A stretch of 64,000 nucleotides of DNA from Sphingobacterium sp. UBA2700. GTDB taxonomy: Bacteria > Bacteroidota > Bacteroidia > Sphingobacteriales > Sphingobacteriaceae. Under the pieces are notes generated by a model that saw only the letters and a program-made list of their open reading frames with translations, made no database searches and had not been told where the DNA came from. Made by a program: the position numbers and the translations under genes. Shown here in pieces: positions 1 through 8,510 of this stretch. How positions within the stretch are numbered: the stretch's first letter is position 1; each line of letters begins with the position of its first letter. Location of the stretch: positions 62,001 through 126,000 of the forward strand of contig DELI01000007.1 in NCBI GenBank assembly GCA_002354335.1. Reading direction: 5' to 3'.

Positions 1-2141
1 TTAGACTGCTCGTAACTCGTATACCCCAATAGTGAGATTGCGCGACTTTGTTTCTCCGTTGTATCTTTGAGTGCGATTTCTTTTAATTTGCCGACGAAGC
101 CGTCTAGACTTTCATTTGATGAGCTATTGATGGCATAAAGTAGTCCTTTATTATTGGGTTTAAGTTCTTGCTTTCTGCCGTTTAAAGCTTCTGATAGCCC
201 TAGTAGGGCGGATATCTTCCATTCATCAACAGCATCCGGAGTAACTAGGCGATGGAAGAAGTCGGAGGCTTCAGCAATAGTTCCGCCATGCCCGAGCAGC
301 CTTCCTAAGTCCTGCATCACTGCGGCATAAGCTTTTGGTTCGGCCGATTTCATACTTGCAAAAGCGGTAATAAATTCTTGAGAACGACCCGACAGCCCGC
401 TTAATACAGCTGCACGAGTCCACTTATCGGAGCCGTCTTTTGCCGCAATTTTAGCTAAAGCTTGAACAGCTTCATTCGTGTTGATATTCCCTAAAGCGAT
501 TGCTGCATAATATCTTACACGTGCCGACGGATCTTCTGCCAGTTTGTTCAATGTAGATTTCGCCTGGTCATATTTTGTATGGCTAGCAAGGATTTGCACA
601 GCTTGTTCACGAATGGAAGGTTCATCGCTTGCTAAGGCCTGATTAAGGCTTTCCAAGCTAAGCATGCCTAGATTATGAGCTAACCAAAGCGCTCTGGATT
701 TCCCTTCATTGTTCGAACCCTTAGCAATCGTTTCTTTCAATAAGTCATTGATATCTCCTGGCTTAGACTCCAAAAGTAAGCGAAAGGCTGTCGCTCTTTT
801 CCACTCGTCGGCAGAACTCAAGGCATCGACCAAGTCTTTGTTAGTCGCTCCTGTCGCCACTTTTCCGGTTTTGTCTTCATCCCCATCGTCGAAGTCTTTG
901 CGTACGACCCTATAGATTCTTCCGTCGGTTTTGCCGGCCTCAAAATCCAGCTGCCCGCGCATCTCCTCTGGAACATAGGCTGGATGGTCAATCACCTTGC
1001 GATGCATGTCAACAATATACAAGGCACCTTCCGGACCATGCTGCGCATAGACCGGGCGGAACCATTCATCCGTTGATGCTAAGAACTCTTTGCCCTCATT
1101 CGCAATTGCGGAAGTGAAGCTTGCTCCATCTTCTTTCACAATCTGTCTCTGAACCAAGTTCTGAGCCGATTCACAGATAAAAATATTGCCTTTATGCTCT
1201 GGTTTTAATGCCGTTCCATTGTAAACGACTAAACCGCTAGCGGCAGTAAAAGTGCCGGTATGCGATTTCCCCATGAGGTCCGGGATGTACTCCGCAGTAG
1301 TTACTGCATTACTGATGGGATAAACTACGGCATTGGCTTCAACTGGCGATACATTCTGTACCATCTCATTAAAGGTTAAATGCGGATTGCGCGAGAGGTT
1401 CCAGGGCTCCATCACGATCTGCATGACCGGATGTCGATTTGATGTGCCGAAGCGATGTCCATAGGGATCGATAGTGAGGCCAAATTGACTTTTCCCGCCC
1501 GTGACCTGGAATTCATAGGTCTCGGGATTGAAACGGCCATCTGCAGCCGTGTAAACTACTGCCGGGCGATCAGGATGCTCTGGCGAAGTAATACTACCGC
1601 CGTTTAAACCTCCTGTAACATAGATCCAACCGTCTAAGCCCAAGGTCGGATGGCTCATGCGAATTTGCGAGGTCTTCGTGTCATTGAATCCCGTCAGTAC
1701 GGTTTTTTTAATGTCAGCAATCCCGTCGCCATCAGAATCTTTGTAATAGTAAATATGTGGTGCACAGGTTATAAAGACCCCTCCTTTCCATGGCAGGATG
1801 CCATTGGGATAAGTGAGTCCTGTCGCGAATTCGTTTCTTTTGTCATAAGTGCCATCGCCGTCGGTGTCTTCCAATAAAACGATTCTACCGAGCGTTGTTG
1901 GCTCACCTTCCTCTGCCGGATCGGGATATCCACGATCCTCGACAACATACATTCTTCGATTTTCATCAAAAGCGAAGGCTACAGGATCGATGACCATAGG
2001 CTCATAGGCAACTGGTTCAATTCGAAGTCCCTCCTCCAGCTGAAAGGCATCTAAGGCCTGTTGGATTCGTTCATTCTCATGTTTCTTTTTACAGCCGACG
2101 AGCAATACGAGTAAGGATGCGGCTAGAATTGGATATCTCAT
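1..2141 (-). CDS. PVC-type membrane-bound dehydrogenase-like lipoprotein with HEAT repeats (3' end outside window)
   Basis: The frame is open from an ATG at 2141 to the left edge (713 codons visible), so the C-terminus is missing. The N-terminus MRYPILAASLLVLLVGCKKK is a lipoprotein signal with lipobox LVGC. Residues from about 40 to 410 resemble the Pirellula/Verrucomicrobium-type 'putative membrane-bound dehydrogenase' beta-propeller (TIGR02604-like), with DTDGDGTYD and DSDGDGIAD calcium-type loops and the stretch GPEGALYIVDMHR. The rest is alanine/leucine-rich alpha-helical repeat resembling HEAT repeats. In this family a heme-binding CxxCH cytochrome domain often follows, but that part would lie outside the window. 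It is the last visible gene of the minus-strand SusC/SusD/ceramidase-like locus, 39 bp after the first ceramidase-like stop. The substrate is unknown; an envelope-anchored sugar-oxidising role is inferred from family only. Confidence 0.75.
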   Translation of the reverse strand, partial: MRYPILAASLLVLLVGCKKKHENERIQQALDAFQLEEGLRIEPVAYEPMVIDPVAFAFDENRRMYVVEDRGYPDPAEEGEPTTLGRIVLLEDTDGDGTYDKRNEFATGLTYPNGILPWKGGVFITCAPHIYYYKDSDGDGIADIKKTVLTGFNDTKTSQIRMSHPTLGLDGWIYVTGGLNGGSITSPEHPDRPAVVYTAADGRFNPETYEFQVTGGKSQFGLTIDPYGHRFGTSNRHPVMQIVMEPWNLSRNPHLTFNEMVQNVSPVEANAVVYPISNAVTTAEYIPDLMGKSHTGTFTAASGLVVYNGTALKPEHKGNIFICESAQNLVQRQIVKEDGASFTSAIANEGKEFLASTDEWFRPVYAQHGPEGALYIVDMHRKVIDHPAYVPEEMRGQLDFEAGKTDGRIYRVVRKDFDDGDEDKTGKVATGATNKDLVDALSSADEWKRATAFRLLLESKPGDINDLLKETIAKGSNNEGKSRALWLAHNLGMLSLESLNQALASDEPSIREQAVQILASHTKYDQAKSTLNKLAEDPSARVRYYAAIALGNINTNEAVQALAKIAAKDGSDKWTRAAVLSGLSGRSQEFITAFASMKSAEPKAYAAVMQDLGRLLGHGGTIAEASDFFHRLVTPDAVDEWKISALLGLSEALNGRKQELKPNNKGLLYAINSSSNESLDGFVGKLKEIALKDTTEKQSRAISLLGYTSYEQS

Positions 2142-2180
2142 TGGGTTGATAGTTGATTATAGACTTTTGTTGTAATGGAA

Positions 2181-3626
2181 TTATTTACCCGCTTTATGAT
2201 CATTTAACAGGCGGAGCAATACAGCAAGTATCTTGTCTGCTGCAGTTTCTTCTAAGTAGCTTGAACGCGCACGCCAAGTTTCATAGCCGCCTAATTTGTG
2301 ATGTTTTGCAGTCGGTAGATAACCATTGTAGCCGTTCGCCAGCTCGATGTTGAAGGTCGGTTTGAATGGACTTTTCGCTTTTAGTTCCAGCCCAATCTCT
2401 ACGAATACTTCCGCAGGAATGGCCGTGATGGCTAAATCACCAATTTTGAACACTTGAAGAATCAAGTCGACCTGATCAGGGTAATCTTTTAACAACAAAG
2501 TTTCACGTGCATAGATTTCTTCAAGAGACTGCATGCTGGGGCCGGCCGCTTTAGCGACGATGCCTTCCGCACGCTTAATATCCTGTGCATTTGGTTTTCT
2601 TACGCCCAATCGAATTTCTTCTTGCTTGGCCGCTAGTTTGATGGTTTTTTGTGGAGGGGCACTCTTAATAGCCGAGTAGGAGGCGCTAGCCACCTTATCC
2701 GCGACAGAGCGTATTTTCTCATACTGAGGTAATGCTTCTGTTTTCTTTCCAGGCCAATTGATGTTGTTGATATCGCCACTGGTTCCATTGCTCATGATGC
2801 CCACAAATGGAGGGTCATTTAATGTATTCTCGCTTAGCACAAGGTCTCCAATTCGATCGGCAAAGGCGCCGTAATAGTCTGCAGAGATCTCACCTGGTCC
2901 GGTGCCACCGACATAGTGCAACGAATAATTAGCAAGTACTGCAATAGGTTTACCATCTACCGTTTTTAAGAAAATGCTGGGCACCTCCGGATCGGTAGGG
3001 CCAGCAGGTTTATCCATATTTGGGTTTTCAACACCCGGATTCATCTTCACCTGATCCTGCCCGCCAAAGGGGTTCGGCATTGCAGTTCCCGGCTTCATAT
3101 ACCAGCGGCGGTTAAACACTTCCGTCGCTTCCTTGCCAACACCCCAAGAGATAACTGCAGGCGCACGATTCTCATAAGCACGAATAAGTGCGTCTGCAGT
3201 TCTTTCGACGATAAAGTCTAGGTAGTCTGGATCGGGATCACTTTGAAACACGCCGCAGGCAGTACCTGCAGAATGCGTATGTGTCGCCGACATCATCATA
3301 TTTTGTACCGGGATTCCGGTAAACTCGGAAGCGCGCTGTTTTGCTTTGTCCAGCGTTTCTCTGGATACCATACATAGATCCAAAACCACAAAACCCAACT
3401 TCGTCTGTCCATCATCCAAGACTAGTGCTCTGGCATGGATATCATCATGCACATGCCTCACCGTCACGTCCTGCATATTCCCATTGATAGAAGACCCTAT
3501 TTTTGGAGTAATGGTACTTTTTGCGGCGCCCGCCTGAAACACTTTGCTGGCGGAATTGCTCTGCGCCAGGGCGCTGCCTGCGAGAAAGAGCATGGATAAT
3601 AGAAAGGTACAGACTGAAGATTTCAT
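2181..3626 (-). CDS. Secreted neutral/alkaline ceramidase N-terminal-domain family protein (paralogue 1)
   Basis: This 481-residue protein has a signal peptide (residues 1-22, ending ALAQ) and a single domain like the N-terminal zinc-hydrolase domain of neutral ceramidase. The separate C-terminal Ig-like domain of true ceramidases is absent. Expected zinc-ligand positions are present: SATHTHSA (H116/H118), NYSLHY (H237), IPAEVF and NGYNGYLPT. The position of the amidase motif GDVSPN reads GDINNIN (about 284-290), so the nucleophilic Ser is not conserved. It is therefore probably not a ceramidase; another amide or ester bond may be cut, or the metal site may be used differently. It lies 35 bp after the next paralogue and 39 bp before the PVC-type lipoprotein, consistent with one transcript. 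Confidence 0.82.
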   Translation of the reverse strand: MKSSVCTFLLSMLFLAGSALAQSNSASKVFQAGAAKSTITPKIGSSINGNMQDVTVRHVHDDIHARALVLDDGQTKLGFVVLDLCMVSRETLDKAKQRASEFTGIPVQNMMMSATHTHSAGTACGVFQSDPDPDYLDFIVERTADALIRAYENRAPAVISWGVGKEATEVFNRRWYMKPGTAMPNPFGGQDQVKMNPGVENPNMDKPAGPTDPEVPSIFLKTVDGKPIAVLANYSLHYVGGTGPGEISADYYGAFADRIGDLVLSENTLNDPPFVGIMSNGTSGDINNINWPGKKTEALPQYEKIRSVADKVASASYSAIKSAPPQKTIKLAAKQEEIRLGVRKPNAQDIKRAEGIVAKAAGPSMQSLEEIYARETLLLKDYPDQVDLILQVFKIGDLAITAIPAEVFVEIGLELKAKSPFKPTFNIELANGYNGYLPTAKHHKLGGYETWRARSSYLEETAADKILAVLLRLLNDHKAGK

Positions 3627-3661
3627 AGCGTTTTGGGTTTTGATTAGTATGCTGTTCTTGT

Positions 3662-5122
3662 TTAATTCATCTGAGAAAATAGGTTGTTAATCGTGCTGAA
3701 AATTTTTCTAGAAGCATTTACCTCTACACGATTCGTTCCTAGCCAAGTCTCGTATCCACCGAGTTTATGCTGCTCTGGCGTTGGCAAGTAGCCATAAGAA
3801 CCATTGGCGAAAGAAATCGTAAATGTTTTATTCTTTGGATATTGCGTCTTGAGGGCTAAACCCGACTCGGCGAATGTTTCGAAAGGTATGGCTGCGATTT
3901 GCAAATCCCCGATGCGAAAAGTTTGTAATACTACGGATATTTCATTCGGCCATTCATTCTGTAATTGCGTAATACGCTCGGCATAGGTTCTTTCCAACGG
4001 ATGGTTGATAGGTTTGCTACCTTCTGGCATGGAAAAGATTTGCTTCGCTAGGGCCAGTTGCTTGTCCGTCGGTTTACGGACGATGAGCGTTTGTTCCGCT
4101 TGCTTTGCCTGTAGTTTAAGCCAAGGTTGGTACTTCACGTTTTGTAATGCGCTGTATACTTTTTGAGCAATGTCATTTGCTACAAATTTCATCTTTTCGT
4201 AGGGAGCATCTTTTGGCGGAGCGCCTTGCACATTGATATTATTGATGTCTCCTGAAGTGCCGTTAGTCATAATTCCTACAAAAGGGGCTTCCGGGTTATT
4301 CTGCGTGAGCAACTCTTGCATTCGATTGGCGAAGACGGCAAAGTAATCGGCAGAAATATCGTGCATAGGAACTCCTCCGATATAGTGTAAGGAGTAATTT
4401 GCCAGGAGCGCGATTGCTCGACCATCGATTGCCTGAACTGATAGAAAGGATACTTCCGGATCCGTTGGTCCCGCCGGTTTTACAATATCCGGATTGCCAA
4501 TGCCGGGGTTAAATCTTACCGGTTCTTTTTCTCCAAAAGGATTTACGACAAGATCTTTCATATGCCATCTTCTATTAAAGACATGTTCAGGAATGTTTAC
4601 CGAGCCCCAGCCGATCTTTGCGGGTTCCATTCGGTAAATAGCCATTTCGACCGCATCCGCAATTCGTAGTGCTAACATATCCTGATATTGATCAAGGCCT
4701 TCCTGCGGGTTCCAGCCGCGGCGCTTAGGGCCTTCCCCTTCGGCACTCGTTGCAGAATGGGTATGTGTACCGGCGATTAAAATATTGGATGTGGGAATAC
4801 CGGTACGTTCATTAATTTCTTTTTTTGCAACATCGCACACCTTGCGCGCAAGTCCGATATTATCACAGATGATAAAAGCAAGTTTGTTGTCGCCATCGTC
4901 AAGAACGATACTCCGCGCATGAAGTTCGTCGTGAATGTTCTTAGCCTCAGGAGGTATTCCAAAATTCCCAACAATTCCACCACCAAGGTAGGGGGTAATG
5001 ACCGTCGTGGCAGCACCTGCCATAAAGCTGCGCTGTTGCCCAAAACTTAGCATTGCTGATAAGATGAATAACGTAGAAAGTAAGAAACTTCTCACTGTCT
5101 GCTTATTGATTTTTCTTTCCAT
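3662..5122 (-). CDS. Secreted neutral/alkaline ceramidase N-terminal-domain family protein (paralogue 2)
   Basis: This 486-residue protein has an uncleaved-looking basic start and a hydrophobic segment at about residues 12-29 ending FGQQ, consistent with export. It is a close paralogue of the downstream gene: the same FNRRW segment, AGTHTHSA (H120/H122), NYSLHY (H246), IPFETF (E415) and NGSYGYLPT at the zinc-ligand positions, and GDINNIN (291-297) in place of GDVSPN. As in paralogue 1, the catalytic Ser is replaced by Asn. The gene begins after a 177-bp gap holding HutC-like palindromes (5229-5257), so it may have its own promoter within the locus. The C-terminal ceramidase domain is absent. 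The true substrate is unknown. Confidence 0.82.
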   Translation of the reverse strand: MERKINKQTVRSFLLSTLFILSAMLSFGQQRSFMAGAATTVITPYLGGGIVGNFGIPPEAKNIHDELHARSIVLDDGDNKLAFIICDNIGLARKVCDVAKKEINERTGIPTSNILIAGTHTHSATSAEGEGPKRRGWNPQEGLDQYQDMLALRIADAVEMAIYRMEPAKIGWGSVNIPEHVFNRRWHMKDLVVNPFGEKEPVRFNPGIGNPDIVKPAGPTDPEVSFLSVQAIDGRAIALLANYSLHYIGGVPMHDISADYFAVFANRMQELLTQNNPEAPFVGIMTNGTSGDINNINVQGAPPKDAPYEKMKFVANDIAQKVYSALQNVKYQPWLKLQAKQAEQTLIVRKPTDKQLALAKQIFSMPEGSKPINHPLERTYAERITQLQNEWPNEISVVLQTFRIGDLQIAAIPFETFAESGLALKTQYPKNKTFTISFANGSYGYLPTPEQHKLGGYETWLGTNRVEVNASRKIFSTINNLFSQMN

Positions 5123-5228
5123 AATTATAAGGTTAGTTTAAAGCCTTACAGATATGATGTGAAATTTGTTCAGGTATGATGTTTATTGCGGAGTCATCTT
5201 TAGGTTTAATCGTTCTCAACAGACTCGT

Positions 5229-5257
5229 CTTGTAAATATACAACTTGTGTAGACAAG
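5229..5257. promoter_or_regulatory. Two adjacent HutC/GntR-type operator candidates upstream of ceramidase-like gene
   Basis: CTTGTGTAGACAAG (5244-5257) has perfect CTTGT/ACAAG arms and a GTnTAnAC core (5247-5254). The 14-mer just left of it, TTGTAAATATACAA (5230-5243), is 12/14 palindromic. Similar sites surround the gntR/susC divergent promoter at 12077, 12191 and 12275. They sit 107-135 bp before the start at 5122. Binding by the local GntR protein is inferred. Confidence 0.6.
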
Positions 5258-5299
5258 AACAAATAGTTTACATCTTTTATCTTGTTAAAAATTTGTTTT

Positions 5300-6826
5300 T
5301 TATTTATGTTCAGGCGGTACATTGCCATATCCCCAGGCTTGTTTAAATGCTGGGGGAGGAGGAGGACTCGGTATTTTTCCCGGCGTCATCTGATTGGCGA
5401 GCTCAATACCTGTATTCGCGATTTGTCGACCAGCGGATACTTCCAAATTGGAATAGGAGGTCAATCGAGTCTCGTATCCTCCGCCATTTGGTCCCATAGC
5501 TTCCTCTGTCGGTACATAGCCCACACAACCATTTGCGAGTTCGACTATAAAAGTGAACGGAAAGTGACTCGCTTTTTTAATGTCCAAACCAAATTGAACG
5601 AAGTATTCTGCAGGATTCGAAACGAAGGCGATCGGCCCCACTTGAATGGCCTGCACTTCTACCTCCGCTTTCGGCCTTTTCTTAATCATCGCGTCTAAAA
5701 GCAGGATTTCCTTGGCGAATGTCCATTCCACACTTCCCGCTTTCTCGGGTCCCTGCTTTACCAGTTCCAACGATTTCTTGACTTTTTCTTTTGTCGGAAT
5801 TCGACGGCTTACCGTCCATACTTTCTGTCTGGAATCCAATGGTATGTCCGAACCTGCTCCTCTTTTTGCGAGTAACATGGTTTTGTAAGCCTCAGCACCG
5901 ACACGACCTCCAACGAGTTCCCACCATTCTTCCGCCGAGGGGTTTGCATGTTTTGCCATATTGTCTACCTGCGTAATGTCTCCACAGGCTCCCTGCATGA
6001 ATACGACAGGTAGGGCGGCATTACCCGTTACGCCACGTAGTGTTCTTTCCATGGCACCAATCCAGTTCGCAGATATCCCATCGGGGTTGGTGGTCGCATG
6101 ACAGGCGAAATTGACGACCATACCTAATAGATTGTCTTTTAGATCCCAAACACCAATAGTTCCTACATCCGGATCGATTGGACCTGCATAATCAATGATA
6201 TCGGGATTGCCTACACCCGGATGGGTGTAGGTCAAGCCATTTTTCATGCGCATGCGACGGTTGAAAGCAACTTTGTCTTCTTTCCCAACCCCCACGGCAA
6301 GTTTTGCATCTTGAAGACTGGCATTTGCGTCGACCACAGCTGCGACAATTTGATGTTGCAAGTACTGTATAAAACCCGGATCCGAAACGATAGACATATT
6401 AGTGGCAAGATCTTTTACTAAAGGATCTGCATCATCAAAATCTCCGGGTTCTGACATCGCGATGGGACCAGAGGAATGGGAATGTGAAGCTCCTATCATG
6501 ATGTCCTTGCCGGAAATACCGCAGGCAGATTCTATTTCTGCGCGAGTAATTTCCACGACACGGCGCGTTATGAAGATAAGATCGACTCCTACGAGTGCAA
6601 CTTTCTTCCTTCCATCATCAAAAACGACGGCGCGGACTTTACACTGGTCGTGAAATTTCTTATGATAGCTTTTGCCATAGTTTCCAGGTTGCTCCATACC
6701 AATGTCGGGAGTAATATCCTTTTCCGAAAAGCCAGCTCTAAAAGTCGGAGCAGTACCGTTAAAAGGACTAGCATGTAAATGAGCAATGAAAAAAACTGCA
6801 AATATGGATGTTATAAAGTATTTCAT
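5300..6826 (-). CDS. Secreted neutral/alkaline ceramidase N-terminal-domain family protein (paralogue 3, divergent)
   Basis: This 508-residue protein has a signal peptide (residues 1-19, AHLHAS). It is the most divergent of the three. It keeps GASHSHSSGP (H115/H117), VNFACHATTN (H243), NPAEYF and NGCVGYVPT at zinc-ligand positions. It carries MQGACGDITQVD (about 278-288), closer to the true ceramidase QG.AGDVSPN, but with Thr instead of the nucleophilic Ser. The C-terminus ends in a proline-rich tail (IPSPPPPPAFK). It starts 22 bp after the SusD stop, so it is the first enzyme of the SusC-SusD transcript; the other two paralogues follow after a 177-bp gap. As with its neighbours, ceramidase activity should not be assumed. 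Confidence 0.82.
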   Translation of the reverse strand: MKYFITSIFAVFFIAHLHASPFNGTAPTFRAGFSEKDITPDIGMEQPGNYGKSYHKKFHDQCKVRAVVFDDGRKKVALVGVDLIFITRRVVEITRAEIESACGISGKDIMIGASHSHSSGPIAMSEPGDFDDADPLVKDLATNMSIVSDPGFIQYLQHQIVAAVVDANASLQDAKLAVGVGKEDKVAFNRRMRMKNGLTYTHPGVGNPDIIDYAGPIDPDVGTIGVWDLKDNLLGMVVNFACHATTNPDGISANWIGAMERTLRGVTGNAALPVVFMQGACGDITQVDNMAKHANPSAEEWWELVGGRVGAEAYKTMLLAKRGAGSDIPLDSRQKVWTVSRRIPTKEKVKKSLELVKQGPEKAGSVEWTFAKEILLLDAMIKKRPKAEVEVQAIQVGPIAFVSNPAEYFVQFGLDIKKASHFPFTFIVELANGCVGYVPTEEAMGPNGGGYETRLTSYSNLEVSAGRQIANTGIELANQMTPGKIPSPPPPPAFKQAWGYGNVPPEHK

Positions 6827-6847
6827 GTTTTTTTGATTTATAGAAGC

Positions 6848-8482
6848 TTATTGCCAACCTGGATTCTGTGTTAAGCTCGGATTGAGCGTAATTTCTTGTG
6901 TTGGGATTGGATAGAGATAAAGTTTGTTATCCCATTTCCTCGCTGTGAATCCCGGGTAAACGACACGTAAATTACCATCTGCAGGATTTCTAGCACCAAG
7001 AATAGTCTTTGGGTTTTCCAATAGCTTCCCTGCTTTCCAACGCACCAGGTCGTCCCATCGGTCTCCCTCTGCAGAAGTTTCTATTCTGCGTTCTCGACGT
7101 ATTTCGTTTAAAAGCGGGGAGATTGGCACCTCCCATTTCGGCCAATTAGGATCTGTAAATCCTACAGCGACCGTCAAGTGTGGCATCCCTACGCGATCGC
7201 GTAAAAGATTGATCGTTCGATCTAAGACGGCCTGTGTGCATTCGCCTAATTCCGCTTTTGCCTCTGCATAATCCAAAAGCACTTTACCATAACGATAGAT
7301 GAAATCGTCAATAATAGAAGTACTCGGTAAGCGATCCTTTTCGAAAGGACTGTATCCTTTGATAATGAAGTAGCTTGTCGGACAGTTAGAGTTCAGGAAC
7401 TCGGGCATTTCTTTGTAATTCACCGTTCCATTGTCGAAAATACGATAGGGTCGATCTTCGTGATAGATCGATTGTCGCATTCTTGGATCTCGATTTACAA
7501 ATTCATCTGCGAAGTTAGCATCGCCCTTATATAGCGGGCTTAACGCAATCGGTAAACCATCCGCACACAAATAAGACTCAACAAAATCCTTGCTATAGCC
7601 TGTTTGCGGTTCCCCGAGTTGTCGTACGTTGTTGTGCATCCTTTTGTCGGTAATGAATCGCTGTACCAAAATGCCTTCGGGGTTGCCTTTAAGCTCATAT
7701 TGCACAAACAAATCAAAGAAATCTTGCTCTGCTTTTCCAGTTTTATAAACAGCGAATAGGTTGGAATTAATAATTTGTTCAGCCGAAGTCGCGGCAAGTC
7801 TCAACAGTTCGTCATGTCCAGTCCCCACTTGATGATATTTGCGAAAAGTACCTTCATAAAGACTAACCTCTGTTTTAAGTGCTAGAGCTGCATACTTCGT
7901 CAGTCGGTCGGCGGCGGAGCTTTCAGGAAGATTGGCAATGGCGAAATCCAGGTCTGCTAGAATATTTTTCGTCACGGTTTCTCTACTGTCTCTTGCTGCG
8001 GTTAGTTCGGGTGACTCAGGCGTTAAGCTCGTATTCAACCAAGGCACTTCTCCGAATTTTTTAAGCTTCTCAAAGTAGTGAAAGGATTTAAAAAAGCGTA
8101 TTTCTCCCTCCGCTCTTTTCAGCGCAGGGTCGCTGATCGTCATGGTAGCAATGCGATCAAGCGCATAATTACAGCGACGTATTTGTAACCAATCTCCTTT
8201 TCCCCAACCGCCATCGGTTGCCGGTACATTGTACTCATTCCAGGTGTAAATATTTCTACTGCTTGGTATTTGGTTGTCACTTGCGTTATCTACGCTGAAC
8301 CAAGCCAATCTGGCGTCAAAAAGTGTAGCATAGAACTGGTTAGCATACATCTCCACATCCGATGCTGTTTTCCAAAATGTTGCGTCGCTGATTTCGTCTA
8401 AGGGATATTTTTCAAGGTAATCGTCGTTGCACGAAGTCGCTAAGAATATAGCCAACAAACCTATTTTGTATATCTTGTTCAT
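6848..8482 (-). CDS. SusD-like nutrient-binding outer-membrane lipoprotein
   Basis: SusD/RagB family protein. I place the start at the ATG at 8482, because MNKIYKIGLLAIFLATSC is then a clean lipoprotein signal; an upstream ATG at 8533 would overlap the SusC gene and add 17 unlikely residues. The mature part begins NDDYLEKYPLDEISDATFW, a typical SusD start. The C-terminus has IRRERRIETSAEGDRWDDLVRWK and ends YLYPIPTQEITLNPSLTQNPGWQ, the usual SusD ending. It follows susC by 28 bp. It caps the SusC pore on the cell surface and captures the substrate, presumably the one processed by the three downstream ceramidase-like proteins. Confidence 0.92.
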   Translation of the reverse strand: MNKIYKIGLLAIFLATSCNDDYLEKYPLDEISDATFWKTASDVEMYANQFYATLFDARLAWFSVDNASDNQIPSSRNIYTWNEYNVPATDGGWGKGDWLQIRRCNYALDRIATMTISDPALKRAEGEIRFFKSFHYFEKLKKFGEVPWLNTSLTPESPELTAARDSRETVTKNILADLDFAIANLPESSAADRLTKYAALALKTEVSLYEGTFRKYHQVGTGHDELLRLAATSAEQIINSNLFAVYKTGKAEQDFFDLFVQYELKGNPEGILVQRFITDKRMHNNVRQLGEPQTGYSKDFVESYLCADGLPIALSPLYKGDANFADEFVNRDPRMRQSIYHEDRPYRIFDNGTVNYKEMPEFLNSNCPTSYFIIKGYSPFEKDRLPSTSIIDDFIYRYGKVLLDYAEAKAELGECTQAVLDRTINLLRDRVGMPHLTVAVGFTDPNWPKWEVPISPLLNEIRRERRIETSAEGDRWDDLVRWKAGKLLENPKTILGARNPADGNLRVVYPGFTARKWDNKLYLYPIPTQEITLNPSLTQNPGWQ

Positions 8483-8510
8483 TATAGTTTTTTTAGGTAA
8501 TGAATGTTGA

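Noticed and set aside
5282..5698. 138-codon plus-strand frame opposite ceramidase-like paralogue 3
   Set aside because: Antisense to the conserved NGCVGYVPT region; no support.
2181..6826. Annotation of the three paralogues as true neutral ceramidases
   Set aside because: The GDVSPN Ser is missing in all three and the C-terminal domain is absent.
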